DNA of 64,000 bases, taken from assembly GCA_028095005.1 (NCBI GenBank), contig CM051462.1:125044752-125108751 (forward strand), given 5' to 3'. This DNA comes from Rhynchospora pubera. Its lineage: Eukaryota; Streptophyta; Magnoliopsida; Poales; Cyperaceae. The translations under genes were made by a program, and so were the position numbers. The notes under the pieces are model-generated. The model was not told the origin of the DNA and searched no databases. It was given only the letters and a program-made list of their open reading frames with translations. Below, in pieces: positions 43,384-53,200 of this stretch; positions within the stretch are counted from its first letter, which is position 1, and the number at the start of each line of letters is the position of its first letter.

Positions 43384-44510
43384 GACACAATGCATTGGCA
43401 GTTTTTGTATATACATGTAGGATTTGCATAATTAAATCATTCTAAGTTGCATTTAGGATAGTTCTAAGGATCGTTTAGCTAAAACTTGATGTTTGTGACT
43501 TACGGAATTAGGGCAGATTCTGAGAAAAACTAAAAACTTTATTGAAAATTTGCAAAATGAATTTGACTAAACTAATTTGAGGCAAGCTAAGGATAGTAAC
43601 TTTCATTTGACTTGGGAGTAATTTTGCTAAGCATTGGATAGTTAATTTCAAAAGCAATTATTCGATTGTATTGAATAGAGCCGGCAAAGGGCTTGATTTA
43701 GTTCGCCTAAGATCATTTGAGTAACTCAAAAATAAGGATAACTGTAAGATGGTTTGCACAGATTTTCAGAAATTAAAAACCTTCGCAATTTTCTTTTCAA
43801 AATCAAAGTAAAAACTAAAAAAAAAATGAAAAAAAAACTAAAAACAAAATAAAAAGGGGAACTAAAAAGTGGTGCAGTGCCATGGACACTGTAGGAGGCT
43901 ATAGGTACTTGCGGATTAAAAGAATTCCATAAACCATGGGTAAGAAACAGAAAGAGATTCATGGTATAAAAAAAAAACAATAAAGAGAAAAAATCCTCTA
44001 AAAATCCGCTCTTATCTGGCCGACTTCTCCGCCTCGGGAAAAACCTCCTTGCCCCAGGAGAATTGTATCTTGTAAATAGTTTTTCTTTTAAGTTATTTAA
44101 ATTTCTGGTTTGAGGTATCGTAAGTCTGTGCAAAACAACTTGGAGTTATTCTGAATTATTTGAGTTAAGCAGGTTCGATCCCGTTTCTACTTGATTTCTA
44201 ACTGAATAAAAACTTTGAAGAATTAACTGATTTAATGCTTAGTGAAATGAAACAGAGTCAATGTGATGTGAGGATCTTTGGTTTGATTTCAGAAGAAGTT
44301 AAGTCACTCAAAAATAAAATAATTTGGTCGTAATGGAAAAACTTTTTGATAAAAATGCCCTTGTAACTTAAAGTCACAATCAATTAAGTCTAACTAGAAG
44401 GATTCTTTGAACTAGTTAATGCATAGGTACTTGAACTCAATTAGGGTCTAATTCAGGTCTAAGTCTAGAGTTTTGCTTAAGGACAAGCAATGTTCAAGCT
44501 TGGGAGATTT

Positions 44511-46182
44511 TGATGTACGGTTTCCGTACTTGATTTTCAGCCAGAATAAGCCCCAAATTTCGTTCAAATTACTTGTGTTTTTACCCATTTTCCTTTAAAT
44601 TGTGCTAATGTTAGATGTAGGAAAGTTCAGCCGTAGCCCGGCAAGTTTTTTATACAGGTTCATCACACTTTGGCGCGAAAAAAGGAGAAAATCGACTAAG
44701 TTGCACAGATCCAGCAAGTTGGAACGGGCCGCCCCAATCATAGGACGGGTCGTCCCACCTCAGTGCAGACGCAGGCAGAGGAAATCCAGACGACGCATTC
44801 AGCCCATGCTGGGACGGGCCGCCCCATGTTCAGACCAGGCCGTCCCAGTCCACAACCAGGCCAGAAGAGCTATTTCGAGATTGCCAAAAATAGAGTGCCT
44901 GATTTGGTGAGGCGGTTTCTTCAGTTTCCACCGCCTTTCTGAGCCTCAATGCCACGTTTTGGAACTTCCCAAGAGGCCTATATAAGCTCTGTCCTTGCTC
45001 CAAGTCAAAAGAGGTCGAAATTTGCTAAGTTTGGAGAGCCAGAAAGGAGCAAGGCAACCACCCTGTCGAGACGGCCATCCACCAGCCTGAGACGCACCGC
45101 CCCAGGATCAGGACGGGCCGCCCCAGACAGGACAGAGCTTAGGAGATAGACGATTTTCGAGCACATCTTGTTGTAACTTGGTTTTTTCTTGTTCTTTGTG
45201 TTTTTGTATGATGAAACCTGCTTTTTCTTGCATGGAGTAGTTTAGTTTAGGGGCTATGGTTCGATAACTTTTCTTTTAGTTGTTTGTTTTGTTTGAATAC
45301 TTGATTAGTTGCTAAGTTAAGTTGCGTTTTTTATTTCTGAAACTTGATTCTATCTTTTTGTTGCAAATTGTTAATGTTAGATTTGGCTATTGCGTTAAAC
45401 AAAGGCCTAGTTTAAATGTCAAAACAAAGTCTATCTGCAATAACAAGTAAACACCTAGATCACTTAGGTAGGCGATATCTGAAAGGATTAAACCAAACTT
45501 TAAGAAATTAGAGTTTTACTCAATAAATCGAGAGATTGAGAGTTTACCAAGACCCAGAAATCAGTTAGAAACATCTAAACCAAGAAACGAGAGTTGAAAT
45601 TTAGGAGTTTTTAGGACTTATCAAACAGAACCCCACAACTTGACCTGAACGAGAGTTAGAGCGCAAGTCTGTAGGTTAGGTTTGATCTAATCCACGTAAA
45701 AACACTAAGCAAATAATTAAGTAGGATGACAAGACAAACATCAGATGATTGGAACGGCCCATCCCAAGGTCAGGACGGACCGCCCGAGAGGGGGCGTTCT
45801 GGCCTAGAACGGGCAGTTCTAGCCATCTGACAGGGTTAGGACGGCCCGTTCCAGAGATGGAATGGTCCGTCCCAACCTTGACAGACAGGAAAAGTTAGAC
45901 AACCTGAACCCCTAATCGTTTGTTAACTGTTTAATTTTTCAATTAGCCAAGTTTTTCTAGGGAATTAGAATTTTAAATTATGTAACTGCAATTCGCCCTT
46001 CTGTTTAGATCTGTTTGAAATTTAAATTGTTTATTTAATCAAAAAAATTTAATTTAATACGAATTGTTTAAACTCAGAAAAGGAATAGTCCGTCCCCGTG
46101 ATTCGACCCTTAAACTATACTGCAAACGAATTAGTATCGGTTTTTAAGGAATTAATTTGACCAGTACCCTCAGCACCGATCA
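44511..46182 (+). repeat. Right (3') LTR of the Athila-like element
   Basis: The same length as the left LTR (offset 6129 throughout, so no net indels), with about 16 substitutions by eye. The TATA box is at 44979-44985. The eleven palindromic motifs are at 44721-45874; one carries a C-to-T change (GGAATGGTCCG, 45859) and another has lost a C (AGTTCTAG). A purine-rich GGGAGA precedes the LTR. Confidence 0.95.
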
Positions 46183-46187
46183 GCTTC

Positions 46188-46379
46188 ACTCCAGAAGGGG
46201 AGACTCGGAGCGAAGGGAAGGGAGCTCGCTACTCTCCGATTTTGGGAGTAACCGATCTCTCCCTCTATCTGTCTCTCCGCTCTCCTTAATTTCCGTCCAT
46301 TCTCTCCCTCTGGAGCAGGCTATCCGAACTCTCCTTTCTTTCCTTCTCTCCGACTCTCTCCTTCAGGAGCGGAGCCTTA
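46188..46379. other. CT/GA-rich host sequence flanking the element
   Basis: Contains TCTCTCC/GGAGA-rich stretches with loosely inverted words (CTCGGAGCGAAGG at 46204 and CTCCTTTCTTTCCTTC at 46330). The 91-codon ORF (46157-46432) spans the LTR border and is not credible. Confidence 0.4.
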
Positions 46380-46527
46380 GGCTCCATTTGGATGGAAGTG
46401 TGAATAAGAAAATAGTTTTTTTCTACTCCTAAATTTATTATAAACAATCAAAACTCTTCACAAAATTACACACTTCTCAATATTTCTTTCCTTATTCCTC
46501 TTATTCCCACACCATCCAAATGGAGGG
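46380..46527. mobile_element. Tourist-like MITE (148 bp), TSD TTA
   Basis: The ends GGCTCCATTTGGATGG and CCATCCAAATGGAGGG are inverted, and TTA occurs at 46377-46379 and 46528-46530. The core AAATTTATTATAAACAATC, CTTCACAAAATTACACACTTC is shared with 36277 and 55173. These are PIF/Harbinger-type ends. Confidence 0.9.
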
Positions 46528-46530
46528 TTA

Positions 46531-47783
46531 GAGCCCTCACTTGATTGACTCTGCATTTATTTATTTTTTGACGAAATGCACATCTCCATTTTATTCTTTT
46601 AAAATGAACGCAATTTACTTTTTCAATATTTGATGGCCTTCTCAAATTAATTTGTGTACCGAATTTTATATACATGCATATAAAATTAGATACAACCCAA
46701 TAATATAAAAAATTTTATTTTTGAATTTCAAAATATTTTTAATAATTTTCAAACATCATATATTTTATTTTTTTTATTTAAAAATGTTTTAAAATTGTTT
46801 AGAGCCCTCCAAAAATTTAATTTTCATGGAATTTTATATGCATGACAGGAAAATCATAAGAAATCCTATGATATTAATTTTTATATTTTTTACTCTTTCA
46901 AATAAAAGTTATATAAAATAAAATCTGAATTTGCATCGGTATGAATCACAATATTCCAAAAAAAAAAAATCAAGAATCACAATATTCCCAAAAAAAAAAA
47001 TCAAAAGTTTTCATACCATATCTGCGCTCATTTGGAAAGAATTTTGTAACATATACGTATAGGAATGAAAGAATTTTGTAACATATACGTATAGGAATGA
47101 ATCGCGTAACGCGCGAGCTTAGCACTAGACAAGTGGTTACTTATTTTTGGCATCAAGTAAAAACTGTTAGTTTCGAACTTCTTGACACACCATTTTCAGG
47201 CAACAAAACATTTTACATTTTGTAAAAAAGGACTGTTTTGATTCTTTACATTATTATGCATGGTTAGTCGCGGATTACCAGTGTTGCAAGTCCTAATCTA
47301 ATTATATATATCTTTATAAAGTAATATAATTATTATTGACTGTATATATTTTATTGAAAAGGTATACGATGGGTCGATACGACCAACTTGTTGTGTGGAC
47401 ACCTTGGAAAAATTTGTTTTCAACAATAATAAAGAATTTGAGATAATTTTTTGTAATAGAGCATTACTACAAAATAGGAACCGGTTTGTTTCATGTACTT
47501 ACCGTTGAGTTTTGAGGAGAACTTAAGTTGGTTAATATAGCGATCCACCTAAAAAATTGCCATAACAGGCATTAAATTTCTGCTTACTCGATTATTAGAG
47601 GCGCTCTCTCTCAACATGGAATTTCCTTTTCTATAAACCTTTTCTCTATTAATAGGCTGACAAGGGGCCCCCAAGTTTTATTTCCTTTCTTAACGGTCTA
47701 TTACTTTACTTGCTGGTGAATTTTGCTATTCCAACGCTCCTAAGTCCTTATTTCCTTACTTAAATCATATTGCCAAAATTAAG
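46531..47783. other. AT-rich spacer with a 32-bp duplication
   Basis: No gene visible. AAAGAATTTTGTAACATATA begins two 32-bp units at 47036 and 47068. A short duplicated AATCACAATATTCC plus poly-A segment lies at 46945-47003. Confidence 0.5.
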
Positions 47784-48215
47784 TTAATTTAACACCGACT
47801 GACCATATTCTGCTCTTTTTCTCGGGTTAATTTCGCCGCCTCCTTCAGAAGCCCTCATTATTTTTCTCATTTCTCTTCCGTGCTTACTGCTTCCTCTCTT
47901 CAAAGTTCGAACATAATCAAGTAGCTTCTCAATACATTCTTTTTCTTGTTGGGTTTCAATCCTCTCTTCGAAATTCGTGAAGAGGGAGAAGCAAGGCAGT
48001 TTCCGCCTAGCATCGATCAAAGTCTCTCGGGGCTCGGTTGACAGAGGAAGGCTTGTCTCTCTCTGTTTTGCTTCCTTCTCCTTCAGTGTCGAACTGGTAC
48101 AAACATCATTCTCTGATGAACTTTCTTTCTTTTTTTGATTTTGTCTTTGGTTTACTAAGATCATATGGCCCCACATCTTGCACCCAATAAGAAAGAACAG
48201 AACTTTCTGGTTCAT
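47784..48215 (-). CDS. Hypothetical 143-aa ORF divergent from the CAF1-11-type gene
   Basis: An open frame from ATG 48215, head-to-head with the CAF1 gene starting at 48503. The product is rich in Lys/Glu/Arg with a short hydrophobic N-terminus (MNQKVLFFLIGC) and a charged, possibly helical segment (ERIETQQEKECIEKLLDYVR). I recognise no family. It could be an exon of a gene sharing the upstream region, or a chance ORF. Confidence 0.25.
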   Translation of the reverse strand: MNQKVLFFLIGCKMWGHMILVNQRQNQKKKESSSENDVCTSSTLKEKEAKQRETSLPLSTEPRETLIDARRKLPCFSLFTNFEERIETQQEKECIEKLLDYVRTLKRGSSKHGREMRKIMRASEGGGEINPRKRAEYGQSVLN

Positions 48216-48502
48216 GTGATCTGTTTAGGTAATAATTTTCCTCCTATCTGCAATCATCGGATCTGATTTTTTCTAAGGTTAATTAAGGTGCCTTTTTTAG
48301 GCCCTCAAAAAAAAAAAGGTGCCTTTTTTAGCTCAAAGAAGCGTGCACTGTTAATTCTCCAGTTAAAAAAGGAAATAAACCCCAACCTTTGTTGTTTGCA
48401 ATTTTGCATTCGTTAGTTAACAACATACCTGTCCTTATTAGTTTTAACTAACAGAACATATAATTGACAGTAAAGTCTTAACCGGAGTAAACACTGAAGA
48501 TA

Positions 48503-49273
48503 ATGGCTCTTCGGCGAGTCTGGAACCACAACCTTGAGCATGAGTTTGCACTAATCAGAGATTTTGCAAGATACTGCCCATACATCACGATCGACACCGA
48601 GTACCCAGGTGTCGTGTTTGAGTCACCAATGCACCCTCGCCACCTGTCACCTGAGCAACGCTGTCATCTTGTCATGAAAAATGTCAACTGCCTCAAGCTG
48701 ATCCAGTTGGGACTCACACTGTCGACCTCTGACAGCGACGGTGGGATCTTCATTACCTGGGAATTCAATTTCAGAGGGTTCAACCCCCTACAAGACTTGA
48801 ATGCTCCAAGTTCAGTTGAGCTCTTAAAATCACAAGGTCTCGATTTCTGGGCAAACTATCACTATGGTGTTGACCCGAACAGATTTTCAGCTTTGTTGTG
48901 GTCGTCGGGTTTAGTTTGCAACCCAACGAAGACTTGGATAGGCTTTCACCTGGCCTATGACATTGCGTACCTGATGAAGGTTCTCATTGGCAGAGAGTTT
49001 CCCGACTCGATGGAGGCATTCCTCAAGCTTGTCAGGCAATATTTTGGAAGGGTATATGATATTAAATATCTATGCAAGTTGCGTGGTATCTGTGGAGGTC
49101 TGGAAAAGGTCGGCAGCATACTGGATGTGAAACGGGCAGCAGGGCAAGCTCACCATGCAGGATCCGATAGCTTGCTGACATGGCACACATTTAGGAGTAT
49201 GAAGGCAAATTTCTTCAGAACTGGCATTGAGGCGACGCATGCTGGGATTATTTTTGGGATTCAGGAAAGTTGA
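48503..49273 (+). CDS. CCR4-NOT deadenylase CAF1, CAF1-11-like, intronless
   Basis: 256 aa in one exon. It is a DEDD-family poly(A) exoribonuclease: TIDTEYPG (D, E), HLAYDIAYL (D) and HHAGSDSLLTWHTF (D plus the neighbouring His region). All catalytic residues are present. The N-terminus MALRRVWNHNLEHEFALI is the usual CAF1 start with no extension. It is clearly diverged from the two-exon CAF1 at 23263 and resembles the intronless, stress-responsive plant CAF1-9/10/11 group. The 3' region has AATAAA-like words near 49440. LINE B inserted about 400 bp downstream of the stop without touching the coding sequence. Confidence 0.93.
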   Translation: MALRRVWNHNLEHEFALIRDFARYCPYITIDTEYPGVVFESPMHPRHLSPEQRCHLVMKNVNCLKLIQLGLTLSTSDSDGGIFITWEFNFRGFNPLQDLNAPSSVELLKSQGLDFWANYHYGVDPNRFSALLWSSGLVCNPTKTWIGFHLAYDIAYLMKVLIGREFPDSMEAFLKLVRQYFGRVYDIKYLCKLRGICGGLEKVGSILDVKRAAGQAHHAGSDSLLTWHTFRSMKANFFRTGIEATHAGIIFGIQES

Positions 49274-49654
49274 GTTATGGATATGGTAGCTAGGATTCTG
49301 ACTAGACATTACTTTCTCAGTTTCTTTTTGTTCTTTTCGTTATTTTTATTAATTTATTTCTCTTTTATTTTTTACATTGACATTAGACTAGCAGTTATGT
49401 GTCAGAGATGAGAAAACATGTAACTGAGCTATTCTTAAGTAATAAAGTTTCCTTGAGTTCTTTCATGTTATATATTATTTCTTTTTGGATTTATTGTGGT
49501 TCAATTTTATCAACAAAGAATAACTGAAGTCTGATGCAGACTTATAAATTACCTACTCTGTGTTGTAACTTGTAAAATTGGTAATTTAGTGCTCATCACA
49601 ATAGTCGCATAGAGTAGCAGCCTCTTCAGGTATAACTAAACTTAATGGTTCTCC

Positions 49655-49671
49655 AATATGTAGTTTATTTA
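49655..49671. repeat. Target-site duplication, 5' side of LINE B
   Basis: AATATGTAGTTTATTTA, repeated exactly at 54377-54393 after the poly-A tail. Confidence 0.95.
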
Positions 49672-49673
49672 GA

Positions 49674-50285
49674 GTGGCTGTCCCCATTAATGCAAAAATC
49701 AAAGACAAGCTTATTGTCTCTCACCAGGACATTGAGAAGTTTGAGGTGTTTTTTGTGTATGAGAGAATTAAAAAGGTATGTGTGTTTTGCGGATTACTGG
49801 GCCATGAGTTCTCCTTTTGTCAAGACTGGGCCAGGTATAGTAGATTGATGGTTGATCCTAAGTTTGGGCATATGAAGAAGGATGGGGAAGTGTCCCCGTA
49901 CAATTTAGGACCTTGGGTCACAAACGTGCAAAAACTATATCAGTCTGATCCTTTTCCAAATACACAGGCCCAAACAAGCACCCACAACATGAACTTAGGC
50001 AACTCCATACCTGTCTCAAACTTCCCAATGGCTACTACCTCCCTGAACTCTTCCCAAACGCCTATAGATGCATCTCCTTCGGCTACCTCTTCCCCTTCCA
50101 TGCATGAGACAAGCTTGTCCTCCACCCGACTGCGACCAATACTTGCCAACCAAACCCTTCCATCCATGCAATTGGAGCAAGCCACGGCTGGCCTCAATAG
50201 CATCTCTATCTGTCTAAACCCCTCACAACAGACCAATGTCAATAAACGGCCAAGGGCGGGGCCTACTCCGCCCCGGTCGCCTTAA
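49674..50285 (+). pseudogene. LINE B ORF1, C-terminal fragment
   Basis: The remaining ~203 codons start in the end of the DUF4283-like region (VPINAKIKDKLIV) and keep the CCHC knuckle CVFCGLLGHEFSFC. A Ser/Thr/Pro/Gln-rich tail follows and stops in PTPPRSP. No original start codon remains; the first codons abut the TSD. The stop TAA overlaps the ORF2 ATG by one base (TAATG). Confidence 0.9.
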
Positions 50286-53200
50286 TGAGCATATTGTCAT
50301 GGAACTGTCGGGGCAGTGGGGGGCGTCTGATGGTTCCGAATATGGCTAGGTACCTCCATGCAACACGAGCACGCCTAGCTTTTATCTCGGAAACTAAGTG
50401 CTCGGAGATTCAAGCTGTCAAGAGGATACAAAGGTTGCCTTTGAGGAATTATGTAATTATTCCGGCAGCAGGGCGGTCTGGGGGACTATGGCTCTTATGG
50501 GATGACGATATGGTGATTGAAGTACTGGAGAAGTCATACTACTTTATTTTTGCACGGGTCAAATTTTATGCTAATGACGAGCCATGGTTATTAGGGGCTA
50601 TATACGGGTATCCAAATAACAAAGTGTTGGGGTATATTTGGGACCGATTGTTACACTATGCTACCTCACAGAACATGCCTTTGTGTATCATTGGAGATTT
50701 CAATTGCATCCTTGGAATGGAGGAGAAGGAAGGGGGATCTTCTCGAGTGAAGCTGAAAAACAAGGTTTTTTCTTCTGTTGTTGCAAGGGCTGGTTTAATT
50801 GATTTGGGATACTCAGGGCCTGCCTATACTTGGTCTAACATGAGACATAAGCACTTCTTGATAAGGCAAAGGTTGGATCGAGCCATGGCAAATACTTCAT
50901 GGATTACTAGATTCCCCACAGCTAAGGTCCTTCACCTACCTATGTTTAATAGTGACCACCTACCAATTATCCTGAACACCTCATCAACCACTACAAAGAG
51001 GAGCAAGTTGTTTAAAATAGAAAACTGGTGGGGTGTGTATGATGACTTCCAAGATGTGTGCAAGAGGGCGGTTCTAGAAGGGGGATCTGATTGGTCTTCT
51101 TTTCTCTCAAAGCTTAAAACTGGTGTAAAGAAGTGGGTAGTAACTAAGCCCAACCCAAATAGAGATCTGCAGGAGATAGAGCAGCAGTGGATGGAAACCC
51201 AGAAAGCTGAGTATAATAGTGAGGCGCATATTAAATTGCAAAGGGATTACAACAACACCCTAATAGCCTCTGAGATTTATTGGGCACAAAGATCGAGGCT
51301 TAGATGGGCCTTCTATGGAGACTTGAATACACGTTTTTTCCACCTGACAGCTTCAGCTAGGAGGAGAAGAAATTACATTGCTTCCGTACAGAAAGGGCCT
51401 GATGATTGGGTCACTGATGAGAAGGAGATTAGATGCATGTTTGTACGCTATTTCAAGTCAATTTTCTGTCAGCAGAGGGATGATGGTGCTAGATCTATTC
51501 ATGCTTTGGGTATGGATTTTCTACAAACTATACATCACCTACATGAGGGTGCTATTTCAGCTCTAAAGATGATACCTTCTGAGCATGAAATCTCACGTGT
51601 TGTCTTCTCTCTGAATCCTGATCGAGCCCCAGGCCCGGATGGAGTCAATGCTAGATTTGTCCAGCAGAATTGGGACGTTGTCAAGCCCCTGGTTTTGCAA
51701 CAGGTTAATGCCTTCTTTTTATCAAATAATATGCCAATAGAAATATCTAGATCCAATGTAGTTCTGGTCCCGAAAAAGAATGTCCCAACAAAACTGACTG
51801 ATTATCGCCCCATAAGTGTGTGTAATGTAATCTACAAGATTATCTCAAAGACCCTCTCTAGACGCCTGCAGCCTTTCATTCCGATGATGGTGACCACCAC
51901 TCAATCAGCCTTCACGCCAGGGAGACAGATTGGTGATAATATAATCATCCTGAGAGAAGTGTTACATACCTTTTCCTTGAAATCTTACAAAGCTCACTCT
52001 TTCTGTCTCAAGGTGGATCTCTCAAAGGCCTTTGATAGACTAAAATGGTCGTATGTTATTTCTGTGCTTGCGGCCCATGGCCTACCGGATGAATATATTG
52101 CATGGGTTAATGCGTGTATAACATCTTCAAGATTCTCTATTCTTGTCAATGGTACAGCTGATGGTTTTATACAACCAACTAATGGGTTGAGACAAGGATG
52201 TGCCCTATCTCCCTACCTGTTTATCCTTGCAATTGATATCTTGGCCAGACTCTTGCAGCACATGGTGGAGATGGGTCAGCTCAAGGGGGTTAAAATCAGT
52301 CGAGTCAGTCCAGCAATAACAACCTTGATGTATGCAGATGACTTGCTCATCTTTGGAGAAGCAAGCTATGCGGAAATAATCAAACTGGCTGAAATACTAG
52401 CCTTGTTCTGTGAAATTTCAGGTCAGCAAATAGGTGAAGAGAAATCTAAGATATGGTTCTCAAAGGGTACTCCTGGTTACATTAGAGAGTTTGCTGGCGT
52501 AACTTTTGGTGCTAAGGATGCAGATGGTACTGAAGTTTACCTTGGGGCGCCTGTTGCAGCCAGAAATTCCTCAGACTTCTCTTCACTAGTGAGTAAGATC
52601 GATAGCAAGTTGCAGACGTGGAAGAGGTCTCTCTTATCACAAGCTGGTAAGATTGTACTAATCAAGTCAGTGATTGAGCCAATGATGTTATATGCCATGC
52701 AAACTGCAATTATTCCAATTTCTGTACTCAAGGGGATCCAGTCTAAGATCTGCAGTTTCTTCTGGTATAAAGGGACCGATAAAAGAATGTCAATGGTTGC
52801 TTGGAAGCATATAACTATTCCCAAGAGCAGTGGGGGCCTGGGGCTTAAAGACCTTGTTAAGTTTTCCCAATCAGTGCATATGAAGTGTTTGTGGGCAATA
52901 ATTTCAGCAAAGGATTCTCTGTGGGTTCGAGTAGTAATGGCAAAGTACTTACAACGAAGTGATATATGGTCCACAGAGAGAACTTCTAGGTGTACACCCA
53001 TGTGGAGGGCTATACTGAGTGTCAGACCTTTATTGAAGGGCAAGGTTAGATGGCAGGTGGGGAATGGAATGACATGCAAGGCTATAGGCCATCCATGGCA
53101 TGATTTGTGGACCCACTTCAAACCGGTCAATGCTGAGCAAAGAAATCTTAAAGTAGCTGACCTGATGAATGAGCATGGAACTGGGTGGAACAGTGAGAAG

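Larger units (their letters stand above)
38382..46182 (+). mobile_element. Non-autonomous Athila-like Ty3/gypsy LTR retrotransposon with a single ORF
   Basis: A complete 7.8-kb element. The two 1672-bp LTRs (38382-40053, 44511-46182) begin TGATGTACGG and end CACCGATCA. They are flanked by the 5-bp TSD GCTTC (38377-38381 and 46183-46187). A tRNA-Asp PBS and a purine-rich stretch before the right LTR are present. The interior (4.46 kb) codes for only one protein of the ATHILA ORF-1 type. There is no gag-pol, RT or integrase, so movement must depend on a relative. By eye the LTRs differ at about 16 sites (~1%), so insertion is recent. About 43 copies of a 16-bp near-palindrome fill the LTRs and both noncoding flanks. 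Confidence 0.92.

Noticed and set aside
44160..44200. GGTTCGATCCC, resembling a tRNA T-loop (B box)
   Set aside because: No cloverleaf can be built around it; it lies in the AT-rich 3' region of the Athila-like element.
52537..53130. 197-codon minus-strand ORF
   Set aside because: Antisense shadow of LINE B ORF2.
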